Source of the DNA: Solidesulfovibrio aerotolerans
GTDB lineage: Bacteria; Desulfobacterota; Desulfovibrionia; Desulfovibrionales; Desulfovibrionaceae
Length of the DNA stretch: 64,000 nucleotides
Assembly (NCBI RefSeq): GCF_009856865.1
Contig: NZ_WVUD01000011.1
Location: 1 to 64,000 of the forward strand
Direction of reading: 5' to 3'
Shown: piece after piece, positions 51,905-61,657 of the stretch
Numbering within the stretch: the stretch's first letter is position 1
Layout: each line of letters begins with the position of its first letter
Translations under genes and position numbers: made by a program
Notes under the pieces: generated by a model
What the model was told of the DNA's origin: nothing
What the model saw: only the letters and a program-made list of their open reading frames with translations
Databases searched by the model: none

Positions 51905-54900
51905 ATGAGGCCTGTCTTGTCCCGCACCCCCTCTCCCCTTGCCGATCTTTTAGCCGGCGCTGATTCCGCCTCGGTCTATAAAAGCGGTCCGGCCACCTTG
52001 GCCTTTCTGGCCGTTGCGGCCCTGGCCCGGGGGCAGTCCGCCGTGGTTGTTGTCCCGGGTATGACGGAACTGACCCGGATTGCCGCCCTGCTCGAACTGC
52101 TGGCCCCGCCCTCGCCGGGAACCCTGTGGGGCGCGCCCTATGCCACCTTGCCATCCTATGCGCCCGGTCGCCCCAGCGGCGCGTTCTGGGCCAGACGCAT
52201 GGCCTTTTTGGCCTTTGCCGCCATGGGGCGCGGGCCTCGGGTGCTGCTCGTCACGGCGGATAACCTGCTCCCCAAGTGGCCGCCCCAGCGCGCCTTGGAA
52301 GGCAACATCCTAAACGTGGCCCTGGGCGAGGAACTGCCCCGGGATCTCATTGCCGAACAGGCCGTCCTGTGGGGCTACAAGCGTTCGCCCATGGTCACCA
52401 ACCCTGGCGAATTCGCCCTGCGCGGCGACATTTTAGACATCTTTCCGCCGGGCTACGACAGCCCGCTGCGCCTGGAATTTTTTGGCGATACGGTGGAGGC
52501 GATACGCCGCTTCGACGCCGGCAGCCAGCGCTCCCTGGCGGAATTAAACGAAGCCGCCTTGCTGCCGGCCGCCCCGGCGGTCCTCTCCGACACCTTCATG
52601 GATGAGGCCCGCGCCCTGTGGACCACCATCGCCGGCACGGGCGAACTGCACCGGACCGCCAAGCAGCATCTGGAAACCTGCCTGGAAACCCGCGACGGCG
52701 GCATCTGGCCCGGACTTTTCTATGAAAAACCGGTGGAGCTTTCCGCCTGGTTTCCCGAAGACGCCGCCTACCTCGTGAGCGATCCCACCAAGGTCAAGGA
52801 ACGCCTGGAAGAGGCCGAACACGCCTGGCGGCGGTTTTTCGAGGCCGAAACCAAGGAACGCGGTCATCCCTGGCCCACGTCCCGGGTGCTGTGGCCCGAG
52901 AACATGGCGCGCAAATCCCTGGTGGCCGGCCGGCGCATCCTCTTTGAAGATCTGGTCATGGGCCGGGGGCGGCATGGGCCGGATCTGCCGGAAAAGGTCG
53001 TGGAGCACTTTGGCGACATCTTCTGGAAGCCGGGGTCGGACAAACGGCCCTGGACCACGCTGGTGGCGTCGCTCAAAGACTGGAACCGCCAGGGCCAGAC
53101 CATCCTGTCCTTTCATGGCGAGCGCTCGCGTAAGAAATTTCTCCAGATGATCGAGCCTGAGGGGCTGGCCTTTCGCACCAGCTATGCCCCTGGAGAGACA
53201 GGACTTTTCGCGCTCATCTCGACGCTGCGCCACGGCATGGAACTGTCCTGGCGCGACACCCGCATCCTGGCCGAGGATATCCTGCATCCCGAATCGGCCA
53301 AGGCTGGAGGCGAGCGGGGCCGTGACAAGGATTTCAAGGGGCTGGCCTCTTTTGACGACATCCGCCCAGGCGATCTGATCGTACACCGCGACTACGGCGT
53401 GGCCACCTTCGAGGGCCTGACACGCATGACCGTGGACGCCACCGGCGGGGATTATCTGCTGCTGGTCTTTGCCGACGAGGACAAGCTCTATCTGCCAGCC
53501 GACCGGCTCGGCCTGCTCCAGCGCTACAAAGGCCCGGAAGGCATCTCGCCGCCGCTGGACCGTCTGGGCGGAGCGCGCTGGAAGTCGATTCGCGAGCGGG
53601 CCAAAAAGGCCATCGAGCGCATCGCCGCCGATCTGGTCGAGATGTACGCCTACCGGCAGGTGGCCAAGGGCTATGCCTACGGCCCCACCAACGAGCTGTA
53701 CCTGGAATTTGAGGCCACTTTCGGTTTCGAGGAGACCCCGGACCAGGAGCGGGCGATTAACGAGGTGCTGGCCGACATGGAGCGGCCTGAACCCATGGAT
53801 CGCCTCGTGTGCGGCGATGTGGGCTTTGGCAAGACCGAGGTGGCTTTGCGCGCCGCTTTTCGGGCTGTCCTTGACGGCAAGCAGGTGGCCATGCTCTGTC
53901 CGACCACGGTCTTGGCCGAGCAGCACTACCAGAATTTTGCCGCCCGGCTGGAAGGCTTTCCGGTGCGTGTGGAGATGCTGTCGCGCTTTGTTTCGCCCAA
54001 ACGCCGCAAAGTGGTGCTGGAATCCGTGGCCCGGGGCCAGGTGGACATCCTGATCGGCACCCACCGCATCCTGTCCTCTGACGTGACCATCCCCAACATC
54101 GGTCTGCTGATTCTCGACGAGGAACAGCGCTTTGGCGTCAAGCACAAGGAACGCCTCAAGGCCTTTAAAAAGAACATCGACGCCCTGACGCTGACAGCCA
54201 CGCCCATTCCGCGCACCCTGCAACTGTCGCTGTCCGGCGTGCGCGGGCTGTCGGTCATCGAAACCCCGCCCGTGGATCGCAAAACCGTGGAAACGGCTCT
54301 GGTCGAGCGCGACGAAGGCTTTTTGCGCGAAGTCATAAAGCGCGAACTGGAGCGCCAGGGACAGGTCTTTTGGGTGCACAACCGCGTGCAGGGGCTGGAG
54401 GATGTGACCGCTTACGTCAAGACCCTGGCCCCGGGGGCCAAGGTGGCCATGGCCCACGGCCAGATGTCGGAAACCGCCCTGGAAGAGGCCATGCACGGCT
54501 TCTGGCACGGCGAAACCGACATCCTGGTGTGCACCTCCATTATCGAATCCGGCCTGGATTTTCCTCGCGCCAATACGCTTATCGTCGATAACGCCCACAT
54601 GTTTGGCCTGGGCCAACTCTACCAGTTGCGCGGCCGGGTGGGCCGTTCGCCCCGGCAGGCCTTTGCCTATTTCGTGGTGCCAAGCATCGAAAAGGTGCCG
54701 GAACTGGCCCGAAAGCGCCTGCGCGTCATTCTCGATATGGACTATCTCGGGGCCGGCTTCCAGGTGGCCATGGAAGATCTGCGCCTGCGCGGGGCCGGTA
54801 ACATCCTGGGCGAGGCCCAGTCCGGCCATATCGCCCGCATTGGCCTGGACATGTTCCTGGAGATGCTCTCCGAAGAAGTGCGGCGCCTGAAGGGCGAACC

Positions 54901-55366
54901 CATCAAGGAGCACACCGAACCGGAACTGACCCTGGCCCTGCCTGCCCGCATCCCGGAGCGCTACGTGCCCGAGGCTTCGGACCGGCTGCGCCTGTACAAG
55001 GCCCTGTCCACGGCCCGTTCCGAGGAAGGGCTGGCCGAACTGGCGGCCGAGATGCGCGACCGGTTCGGGCCGCCGCCGCCGGAGGTGGACAATTTCCGGG
55101 CCGTTTTGGGTTTAAAGCAGGTGCTGGCCCGGTTGGGCGTGGCCAGGGCCGAGATTGCCCCGACCAAGCTCACTGTTTCCTTTGAGGGCGAAGGGGCGGC
55201 GGTCGAACCCCAGCGGCTGGTGGATTTTGTGGGCACGCATCAGGGCGCGCGCCTGCTGCCGCCGGGAAAGATCGTCCTGCCGGTGGATCAGACCCTGCCC
55301 TTGCCCGAGGCGCTATCGATTTGGGCCAGGGAACTGGCCGGGCTTGGCGAGGCAGGGACTCCGTGA
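51905..55366 (+). CDS. mfd: transcription-repair coupling factor Mfd
   Basis: An 1153-residue protein of normal Mfd length. Domains in order: UvrB-like N-terminal region, RNA polymerase interaction domain (GDLIVHRDYGVATFEGL and LYLPADRLGLLQRY, about 480-560), then the RecG-like motor with Walker A GDVGFGKTEVA (about 638), the DEEQ box in LLILDEEQRFGVKH and LTATPIPRTLQLS, and the C-terminal TRCF domain. It displaces stalled RNA polymerase and recruits UvrA. The start is set at an ATG followed by RPVLSRTPSP. No good ribosome site is visible. The last codon overlaps the next gene's GTG. Confidence 0.96.
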   Translation: MRPVLSRTPSPLADLLAGADSASVYKSGPATLAFLAVAALARGQSAVVVVPGMTELTRIAALLELLAPPSPGTLWGAPYATLPSYAPGRPSGAFWARRMAFLAFAAMGRGPRVLLVTADNLLPKWPPQRALEGNILNVALGEELPRDLIAEQAVLWGYKRSPMVTNPGEFALRGDILDIFPPGYDSPLRLEFFGDTVEAIRRFDAGSQRSLAELNEAALLPAAPAVLSDTFMDEARALWTTIAGTGELHRTAKQHLETCLETRDGGIWPGLFYEKPVELSAWFPEDAAYLVSDPTKVKERLEEAEHAWRRFFEAETKERGHPWPTSRVLWPENMARKSLVAGRRILFEDLVMGRGRHGPDLPEKVVEHFGDIFWKPGSDKRPWTTLVASLKDWNRQGQTILSFHGERSRKKFLQMIEPEGLAFRTSYAPGETGLFALISTLRHGMELSWRDTRILAEDILHPESAKAGGERGRDKDFKGLASFDDIRPGDLIVHRDYGVATFEGLTRMTVDATGGDYLLLVFADEDKLYLPADRLGLLQRYKGPEGISPPLDRLGGARWKSIRERAKKAIERIAADLVEMYAYRQVAKGYAYGPTNELYLEFEATFGFEETPDQERAINEVLADMERPEPMDRLVCGDVGFGKTEVALRAAFRAVLDGKQVAMLCPTTVLAEQHYQNFAARLEGFPVRVEMLSRFVSPKRRKVVLESVARGQVDILIGTHRILSSDVTIPNIGLLILDEEQRFGVKHKERLKAFKKNIDALTLTATPIPRTLQLSLSGVRGLSVIETPPVDRKTVETALVERDEGFLREVIKRELERQGQVFWVHNRVQGLEDVTAYVKTLAPGAKVAMAHGQMSETALEEAMHGFWHGETDILVCTSIIESGLDFPRANTLIVDNAHMFGLGQLYQLRGRVGRSPRQAFAYFVVPSIEKVPELARKRLRVILDMDYLGAGFQVAMEDLRLRGAGNILGEAQSGHIARIGLDMFLEMLSEEVRRLKGEPIKEHTEPELTLALPARIPERYVPEASDRLRLYKALSTARSEEGLAELAAEMRDRFGPPPPEVDNFRAVLGLKQVLARLGVARAEIAPTKLTVSFEGEGAAVEPQRLVDFVGTHQGARLLPPGKIVLPVDQTLPLPEALSIWARELAGLGEAGTP

Positions 55367-57111
55367 GGGCTGTGCTTGGCCGGTTGCTGCGGGGTGGGGC
55401 GGGCTGTTGCCTGCTCGCGGCCTGTCTGCTGGCCGGCTGTCTGGGGGAGAACCCCGAGGAGTCGGGGGTGGTGGCCGTGGTCAACGGCGCACCGATCCGT
55501 CTGGCTGCCCTGGAGGCCCGGCATGAGGTCGGCCGTCTGGGCATGCCCGCGTTTGAGAATCCGGCGGTTGAGGAACTGCGGACCGAATACGGCGCAACCC
55601 TGGCCGATCTGATTGTGTCCCGGCTGGTGGCCCAGGAGCTGGCCCGGCGCAAACTGTCCCCGACGTCCCGGGAACTGGTCGAGGCCGAGGAGGCTGTGCG
55701 GGCCGATTATCCGGGCGACGCCTTCGAGCGCCTGCTCCTTGAGGAACACCTCGATCTGGCCCGCTGGCGGGCCATGCTGGCTGATCGGCTGGCCCAGGAA
55801 AAATTTACGCGGGAGGTGCTGCGCCCCACGCTCCGGGTGGGGGTTTCCGAAGCGGCCACCTATTACAAAGAACATATCAATACCTTCACCAGACCGGCCT
55901 CGGTCCGGGTTCTGGTTGTTTCGGGGCGCGACGCGGATGCGGTCAAGGCGCTTCTCGCCAAGGCCCGCAAATTGGGCCAGGGGGAGGAGGCGGGGGCGGG
56001 CATCGCCCAGGCCGTGCTGCCCGAAGCCGGCCTCCCCGCCGCCTGGCGCGACGCCCTTAAGGGCCTTAAGCCCGGCGAGGCCACCCCGCCCTTGCCCTCG
56101 GGCCGGGAGCAGATCGGGCTGGTCCTTCTCGAGCGCCTGCCGTCTGCCGTCCTTGATCCGGCCAAGGCCTACGCCCGGGTCGAAGCCCTGCTGGCCGAGG
56201 AAAAGCTGACCAAGGCGTTTGCGGCCTGGCTGGCCGAGGCGCTGGCCGCAGCGCATATCAGCATCAACCGCCAGCTTCTGGCCGAGGGGAAGTCGCCGGA
56301 GACAGGGCCGGCGTCCCCATCGGCCCAGGCCGGCAGGCAGCCGGAGCAGACGGAAATCGAGACTGCCCGGGCCGAGGATGCGGCGCGGGCCTATGTGGCT
56401 GCACAGGCCCAAAAGACCCTGGCCGACAAGCGGGAAGCCGCTGCCGCAGTGCCGGTGGCGTCGGGGCAGACGGTGAGCCCGGCCGCCGTCCCCCTGTCGC
56501 CTGGGCCGACCGGAGCTGGCGGAGCGGGCCTGCCTGTCGTGGCCGGGGAGACGATACCTGCCGCCGAGCCTGCTGCCGCCCCCGGACAGCCGGAGCAGGG
56601 GGCCGAAGCCGCGCCGCCCCCGGACCTGACCCCGGCCGCGCCGCCGGTTTCGGCCGATTTGGCCCCTGTTGCCATTGCTACTCCGGCCGTGCCACCGGTT
56701 TTGGCCGAACCGTCCCATGCCGCCACCCCTGGGGCGACAGCGCCCGCCACCGCGCCGTCCGGCCTTGGTGCTCCCGTGCCACCGGCTGCCTCGCCGTCGC
56801 ATGATGCAGCGGTGGTTGCCGCCGCCGGTGATGCGCCGGCCTCCCTGCCGGCACCGCCCCAGGCGCTCCAGGCCCCGGCCGGCGGCGAAGTGGAGTTTGT
56901 TGCGGTCAAGGCCAGCTGGATTCTCTACATCGTGGATGAGGGCCAGGAGGAACGGGTCTATCTCAAACCGGGAAAACCCCAGCGCATCGCTTATAGCCGA
57001 CGGCTGGTCGTGCGGCTTGGCAGCCCAAGCGAAGTGACCTACCGCGCCGGCGGCCGCGAGGCCACCGTGGAAGTCGGGAGGAAAGAAAGCCGGGTGCTTG
57101 AATTTCCCTGA
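55363..57111 (+). CDS. PpiC/SurA-like lipoprotein with a RodZ-type C-terminal domain
   Basis: A 582-residue protein with a lipoprotein signal: basic and hydrophobic start, then LLAGC, so acylated Cys at about 27. A SurA/PrsA-like chaperone and parvulin-like region spans about 30-310 (VVAVVNGAPIRLAALEARH, then helical arms). A long Pro/Ala-rich linker runs about 320-505. The last 75 residues (WILYIVDEGQEERVYLKPG then VVRLGSPSEVTYRAGGREA, ending LEFP) resemble the C-terminal domains of the RodZ-like protein at 58370. The start is a GTG overlapping the mfd stop (GTGA). The fusion is unusual, see findings. Confidence 0.8.
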   Translation: MRAVLGRLLRGGAGCCLLAACLLAGCLGENPEESGVVAVVNGAPIRLAALEARHEVGRLGMPAFENPAVEELRTEYGATLADLIVSRLVAQELARRKLSPTSRELVEAEEAVRADYPGDAFERLLLEEHLDLARWRAMLADRLAQEKFTREVLRPTLRVGVSEAATYYKEHINTFTRPASVRVLVVSGRDADAVKALLAKARKLGQGEEAGAGIAQAVLPEAGLPAAWRDALKGLKPGEATPPLPSGREQIGLVLLERLPSAVLDPAKAYARVEALLAEEKLTKAFAAWLAEALAAAHISINRQLLAEGKSPETGPASPSAQAGRQPEQTEIETARAEDAARAYVAAQAQKTLADKREAAAAVPVASGQTVSPAAVPLSPGPTGAGGAGLPVVAGETIPAAEPAAAPGQPEQGAEAAPPPDLTPAAPPVSADLAPVAIATPAVPPVLAEPSHAATPGATAPATAPSGLGAPVPPAASPSHDAAVVAAAGDAPASLPAPPQALQAPAGGEVEFVAVKASWILYIVDEGQEERVYLKPGKPQRIAYSRRLVVRLGSPSEVTYRAGGREATVEVGRKESRVLEFP

Positions 57112-57300
57112 GCACGGGCAGCCAGGCATCGGTGGGCACGATTGCCTGGGGTGGCAAAAACGTTTATAGGCCCCAAAAGCGTGGTTGCGCCGGCCTGGGA
57201 GTGAGGACGCCGCAGCTTTGCTGACGTAACCGGGGCAGTGCCGGACGGGCGCGGTGTGTCTCTTGCACGCGGCCGACGCCGCCTCACCATGGAGGATACT

Positions 57301-58296
57301 TTGCCGCGACTGCCAAAAATTTTCTGTATACTCGGATTGCTGGCCGCATTGGCTGCCCCGGCTGGTGCCGCCGAACTGGTGGATCGGGTGGTGGCGGTTG
57401 TCAATGGCAAGCTCATCACCTTGTTTGACGTCAACACCAAGGTCGTCGATGTCGTCCAGCGCACGCAAGGTGTCGCGCTAAAGCCTGGCGATCCCCGGGT
57501 GGATGAGTTGCGGCGTCAGATGCTCGACAGCATGATCACTGAGATGCTCATCGAAGACGAAGCGGCAAGGATGAAGATTAACGTATCGGAAACTGAAATT
57601 GATACGCAGATTGATGAACTTAAAAAGAAGAACTCGCTTTCCCAGCAACAGCTCGTGGCCGAGTTGGCCAAGGAAGGGTTGACGCTTAAGCAGTTCCGCC
57701 AACGCATGCGTGACGACAGCATGCGTAAGCGTCTTCTTGGCTTCATGGTTCACCGCAAGGTGTTGGTCACTGAAGACGAAATCCGTGACTATTACGAAAA
57801 AAACAGGGGCAATCTCCCGACGGCCAAGTCTCTCCTTGGCCCGAAAGTGACGGGAACTATCGGCTTTATCATGGTCCCTTCCAAAAAGCAGGCCGATGAA
57901 CTGCGGGCCAAAATCAATTCCGGGGGCATGAGCTTCGCCGATGCCGCCAAAAAGTTTTCCATCGGTCCCGGCCGCGACCAGGGCGGCGATCTGGGCGACG
58001 TGCAGGCCAAGGATCTGGCCGCCCCTTTGCGCGATGCCCTGAAAGCGGCTCCGGCCGGACAGGTCAGCGAACCGGTGATGCTTGACGGCAAGGCCGTGCT
58101 GCTCATGCAGCGCTCGGACAAGGCCGCCCCGGCGCAGCCTGCCCCGGCACCTGTTGCCGCCGCGCCTGCCGGCGGTTCCTACGAGGGTGCCCGGGAGCAG
58201 ATTCAGGAATTGCTGTACAAGCAGAAGTTCGACAAGATCTTTCAGGAATACATCGAGAATCTGCGGTCCAAGGCTGTGATCGAGGTCAAGCTGTAG
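57301..58296 (+). CDS. SurA-like periplasmic peptidyl-prolyl isomerase/chaperone
   Basis: A 331-residue exported protein. The signal peptide is LPRLPKIFCILGLLAALAAP followed by AGA. The chaperone N-domain (AELVDRVVAVVNGKLITLFD, typical SurA start) is followed by arms and a parvulin domain (about 190-280) with GGDLGDV-like GRDQGGDLGDVQAKDL, and a C-terminal helix. It folds outer membrane proteins in the periplasm. Start chosen at TTG 57301 because GGAGG is 5 bases before it. An ATG at 57289 without a ribosome site is the alternative. It lies 189 bases after the lipoprotein gene and 73 before the RodZ-like gene. Confidence 0.88.
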   Translation: MPRLPKIFCILGLLAALAAPAGAAELVDRVVAVVNGKLITLFDVNTKVVDVVQRTQGVALKPGDPRVDELRRQMLDSMITEMLIEDEAARMKINVSETEIDTQIDELKKKNSLSQQQLVAELAKEGLTLKQFRQRMRDDSMRKRLLGFMVHRKVLVTEDEIRDYYEKNRGNLPTAKSLLGPKVTGTIGFIMVPSKKQADELRAKINSGGMSFADAAKKFSIGPGRDQGGDLGDVQAKDLAAPLRDALKAAPAGQVSEPVMLDGKAVLLMQRSDKAAPAQPAPAPVAAAPAGGSYEGAREQIQELLYKQKFDKIFQEYIENLRSKAVIEVKL

Positions 58297-58369
58297 CGCG
58301 CTTGTGATCGATCCGGCTGTCCGGGGGACCTCCCGCTCCCGGCGTGGCGGGCACAGAGGAGTTTTTTAT

Positions 58370-59851
58370 ATGGATTTGCGTGAGATAGGGACGATACTGC
58401 GCGAGGAACGGGAGCGACAGGGTTTGTCCCTCGATACGGTGTCGGACAGGATCAAGGTATCGCGATCCTGTCTTGCCGCCATCGAGGAAGGCAACGAAAA
58501 AACGTTGCCCCATCCGGTGTATGCGAAGGGATTCATTAAAAATTACGCCAAACTGCTTGGCGTTGACCAGGCTGAATTTAATGCCGGGCTGTCCACTGTC
58601 TATCAGACCGAAGAGACGCATTTTCGCGAGATCTCGTTGGTTTCCGACATCCCGGACGACGATTGCGGCTGCTCCGTGCCAACGTCCGCGCCGCGTCCGC
58701 CCTTCAAACTGATCGCTCTGGTCGGGGGCGGCCTGCTGCTCCTGCTTGGGCTGGGTTGGTTTGTCGTGGCCCATGTTTTTTCAGGCCCCGACGACCAGAC
58801 TCCGGCATCGGCAACCCCGCCAGCCGGGGATCTGGCTGGCCCGGTTGCCGGGAAATCAGCCCCCGCCACCGCGCCTGTTGCGCCGACCCCGGTCGTTTCG
58901 GCTCCTGCGCCGGTCGTGCCTGCCCCTGCGCCGGTCGTTTCGGCTCCCGCGCCGGTTGTCCCGGCCCCTGCGCCAGTAGCCGTCGTCCCGGTCGTTCCCG
59001 TCGCCCCGGCCCCTGTTGCCGAGCCGGCCAAGTCCGGTGCCGACGCCACCCCGCGCCCCGGCCTTACCCCCGAAGACCGGGCTACCCAGGACATTGCCGT
59101 CAGTGGCCCGGCCGCTGCGGTCCCGGCTGTGCCGTCTGCCCCGGACAACGTCCCGGCTCCGACGGCTCCGTCGGCCAAGAGCTTTACTGTCGGCGAGACC
59201 GGCCCTCATACCGTCGTCATTGCGGCCAATGAGCGCTGCTGGCTGCAGGCCGGGGCCGACGGCGGTTCCATGCACGAATCCATGTTGGAAAAAGGTGATA
59301 CCTTCACCGGCCGGTTCACCGACTATCTCCTGGTGCGCCTGGGCAACGCCGGCGCGGTGGAGATTCATTTCGACAACAAGCTGTATCCGCTTCAGGCCGG
59401 CAAAGGTGCCGTCAAGACGCTCAAGTTCGTGGCCAAAAAGACCGAAGGTGAGCCGGCCAAGCCGGCTGCCGGGACCGCACCGGCTGCGGGCAGCCCGCAG
59501 CCAAGTGTGCCTGTCACACCGGGTGCGCCGGGCGCGTCGGTCGCGCCAAGTGCGCCGGGCGCGAGCGCAGCGGCACCGGCGGTTGCGGCGGCTCCGGCTG
59601 TCGCCGAGGGAACGCCGGGCGGCAAGGAAGTGGAAATTTACGGCCAGGACGGCAGTTGGGTCATTGTCAGCCCGGATAAGGCCCCGTCCAAGGAAATCTA
59701 CGTCAAAAAGGGCCAGCGCATCAGCATCCCCTTTGGCGAGAAAATCGAGATCAAACTCGGCAATCCGAGCAGTGTGGTCTTTCGCTACGACGGCAAGGAG
59801 ACGCCCGTGAATACCGAAAAGGGCGGCGTCAAAACCATGCGTTTCCCCTGA
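58370..59851 (+). CDS. RodZ-like cell-shape protein with two C-terminal beta domains
   Basis: A 493-residue membrane protein. The N-terminal helix-turn-helix (IGTILREERERQGLSLDTV, HPVYAKGFIKNYAKLLGVD; about 1-75) is the RodZ cytoplasmic domain that binds MreB. One membrane helix is at about 110-135 (LIALVGGGLLLLLGLGWFVV). A Pro/Ala/Val-rich periplasmic linker (about 145-260) contains a 21-bp tandem repeat. Two beta domains of the DUF4115 kind follow (about 270-355 and 415-493), each with a WVIV/CWLQ start, a GxxxTG region and an end like VKTL(K/R)F. RodZ normally has one. GAGGAG precedes the ATG by 8 bases. Confidence 0.85.
   Translation: MDLREIGTILREERERQGLSLDTVSDRIKVSRSCLAAIEEGNEKTLPHPVYAKGFIKNYAKLLGVDQAEFNAGLSTVYQTEETHFREISLVSDIPDDDCGCSVPTSAPRPPFKLIALVGGGLLLLLGLGWFVVAHVFSGPDDQTPASATPPAGDLAGPVAGKSAPATAPVAPTPVVSAPAPVVPAPAPVVSAPAPVVPAPAPVAVVPVVPVAPAPVAEPAKSGADATPRPGLTPEDRATQDIAVSGPAAAVPAVPSAPDNVPAPTAPSAKSFTVGETGPHTVVIAANERCWLQAGADGGSMHESMLEKGDTFTGRFTDYLLVRLGNAGAVEIHFDNKLYPLQAGKGAVKTLKFVAKKTEGEPAKPAAGTAPAAGSPQPSVPVTPGAPGASVAPSAPGASAAAPAVAAAPAVAEGTPGGKEVEIYGQDGSWVIVSPDKAPSKEIYVKKGQRISIPFGEKIEIKLGNPSSVVFRYDGKETPVNTEKGGVKTMRFP
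58892..58975 (+). repeat. 21-bp tandem repeat in the RodZ-like linker
   Basis: Four imperfect 21-bp units in frame (58892, 58913, 58934, 58955) encode the heptapeptide V-V-(S/P)-A-P-A-P. Unit 1 and 3 and unit 2 and 4 are the closer pairs, so a 42-bp double unit may have been copied. Confidence 0.85.
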
Positions 59852-59937
59852 GGCGACCGGCGGGTGCGCGAGGTGTCTTTACCCGGCGCGCCTGGAAACG
59901 TCGGACGAGCCAATGGTGTGAGGGGGCGGCAAACGGC

Positions 59938-60687
59938 ATGGAATTTTGCGAACAGGCACTGGTACTTGCCGTACGGCGATTTCGGGAGATCGATGCCTGG
60001 GTACGGCTGCTTTCGCCGGTGCGCGGCGTCTATACTGCCTTTGCCTTTGGCGGCATGAAAAGCCGCCGCCGGTTCCTGGGCTGTCTTGACCCCCTTAACC
60101 ATGTCCAGTTCAAGGTGCGCCGGTCCGGCTACCGGTCCTATCACTGCCTGACCGAAGGCCGGCTTCTGGATTCGCCGCGGCAATTGCGCACCCATCCCCA
60201 GCGTCTGGGCATGGCGGTCAATTGCTTGAAATTTTTTGAGGCTGTGCCTATCCCGGCCCACAGCGCGGCCGAGGCCTACGCGCTTTTGCGCGAGCTTTTG
60301 GCCGCCCTGGATGCGGCCGAGGCTCCGTCGTCGCTGGTGCCGCTGCTGTTTCGGGCCAGGATGACGTTTGTGCACGGCATGTTGCCCGTGTGCGGCCACT
60401 GCGCCGCCTGCGGCAGGGCCCTTGGGGATAACGGGGCCGTGTGCCATGTCGAGGAAGGCAAAATTTTGTGCCCGGCCTGCCGCAGTGCCGCAAGCGGCGG
60501 CGTGCGCCTGCCGCTGTCCAGCGGGGCGCTGTCGCTGCTGGAGACTGCCGTCGCCCAGAGCCCGGACTGCTGGGCGCTCTGCCGGCCCCAGCCGACGGCG
60601 GCCAGGGAGTTTTCCCGGGCGGTCGATCTGCTGGTACGCTATCATATGGGCCTGGCCTGGGAGCAGGGCGGGTTTGTGCGGGCCTGA
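59938..60687 (+). CDS. recO: DNA repair protein RecO
   Basis: A 249-residue RecO. The N-terminal OB fold starts [20 protein letters not shown] and has the conserved [21 protein letters not shown] helical middle and a zinc finger follow ([12 protein letters not shown] and then CPACRS). RecO anneals ssDNA coated by SSB and loads RecA with RecR. It lies 86 bases after the RodZ-like gene and 85 before glyQ, and recO-glyQ-glyS is a common order. No strong ribosome site is seen before the ATG. Confidence 0.93.
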   Translation: MEFCEQALVLAVRRFREIDAWVRLLSPVRGVYTAFAFGGMKSRRRFLGCLDPLNHVQFKVRRSGYRSYHCLTEGRLLDSPRQLRTHPQRLGMAVNCLKFFEAVPIPAHSAAEAYALLRELLAALDAAEAPSSLVPLLFRARMTFVHGMLPVCGHCAACGRALGDNGAVCHVEEGKILCPACRSAASGGVRLPLSSGALSLLETAVAQSPDCWALCRPQPTAAREFSRAVDLLVRYHMGLAWEQGGFVRA

Positions 60688-60772
60688 CGCCGTCGCACCA
60701 CACACGGCCGTACCTCCAACACCTCGCCGCGTCCGGCCCGGCTGGCGGCGAAACCTTGAAATCGGAGCGAGC

Positions 60773-61645
60773 ATGTATTTTCAGGATGTCATTTTGACGC
60801 TGCAAAACTTCTGGGCCAAATCCGGTTGCCTCGTGGTCCAGCCCTATGACAGCGAGGTCGGTGCCGGCACGTTTAATCCGGCCACCTTTTTTCGGGTCAT
60901 CGGTCCCGAGCCGTGGAAGGCCGCCTATGTCCAGCCTTCCCGCCGTCCCACCGACGGCCGCTACGGCGAAAACCCCAATCGCCTGCAGCACTATTACCAG
61001 TTTCAGGTGATCCTCAAACCTTCGCCGGACAACATCCAGGATCTGTATCTGCAAAGTCTCGCCGCAATAGGACTTTCCGCCTCGGATCACGACGTGCGCT
61101 TTGTCGAGGACGACTGGGAATCCCCCACCCTTGGGGCCTGGGGCCTGGGCTGGGAAGTCTGGGTCGACGGCATGGAGGCCACCCAGTTCACCTATTTCCA
61201 GCAGGTGGGCGGCATCGACCTGTCGCCGGTCTCCGTGGAGATCACCTACGGCCTGGAACGCATTACCATGTATCTGCAGCAGAAGGATTCCGTCTACGAT
61301 CTGGACTGGAACGAGGATGTGACCTACGGCCAGGTGTTTAAGCGCGGCGAGTACGAACATTCGCGCTACAATTTCGAGGAATCCGACGCAGCCATGTTGC
61401 TGGCCCATTTCAATGCCTGCGAAAAGGAATGCAAGCGGTTGTGCGAACTGAGCCTGCCCTGGCCGGCCTATGACTATTGCCTCAAGTGTTCCCACGCCTT
61501 TAACATGCTCGAAGCCCGGGGGGCCATCTCCATCACCGAACGCACCGGCTACATCGGCCGGGTGCGTAATCTGGCTTCTTCTCTGGCCCGGCTCTATGCC
61601 GCCCAGCGTACGGAACTCGGCTATCCTCTTCTGAATAAAAGCTAA
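60773..61645 (+). CDS. glyQ: glycine--tRNA ligase alpha subunit
   Basis: A 290-residue alpha chain, normal length. The start is [20 protein letters not shown] and class II motif segments follow: [39 protein letters not shown] and [13 protein letters not shown]. It holds the glycine and ATP site. The beta chain gene follows 12 bases later. GGAG precedes the ATG by 7 bases. Confidence 0.97.
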   Translation: MYFQDVILTLQNFWAKSGCLVVQPYDSEVGAGTFNPATFFRVIGPEPWKAAYVQPSRRPTDGRYGENPNRLQHYYQFQVILKPSPDNIQDLYLQSLAAIGLSASDHDVRFVEDDWESPTLGAWGLGWEVWVDGMEATQFTYFQQVGGIDLSPVSVEITYGLERITMYLQQKDSVYDLDWNEDVTYGQVFKRGEYEHSRYNFEESDAAMLLAHFNACEKECKRLCELSLPWPAYDYCLKCSHAFNMLEARGAISITERTGYIGRVRNLASSLARLYAAQRTELGYPLLNKS

Positions 61646-61657
61646 AGGACGCATGCC

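Noticed and set aside
52544-54913. 789-codon minus-strand frame opposite mfd
   Set aside because: No ribosome site or recognised domain. The plus-strand Mfd motifs are complete, so the frame is a shadow.
55288-57468. 726-codon minus-strand frame opposite the PpiC-like lipoprotein
   Set aside because: The translation is low-complexity Gly/Arg/Pro that mirrors the Pro/Ala linker of the real gene.
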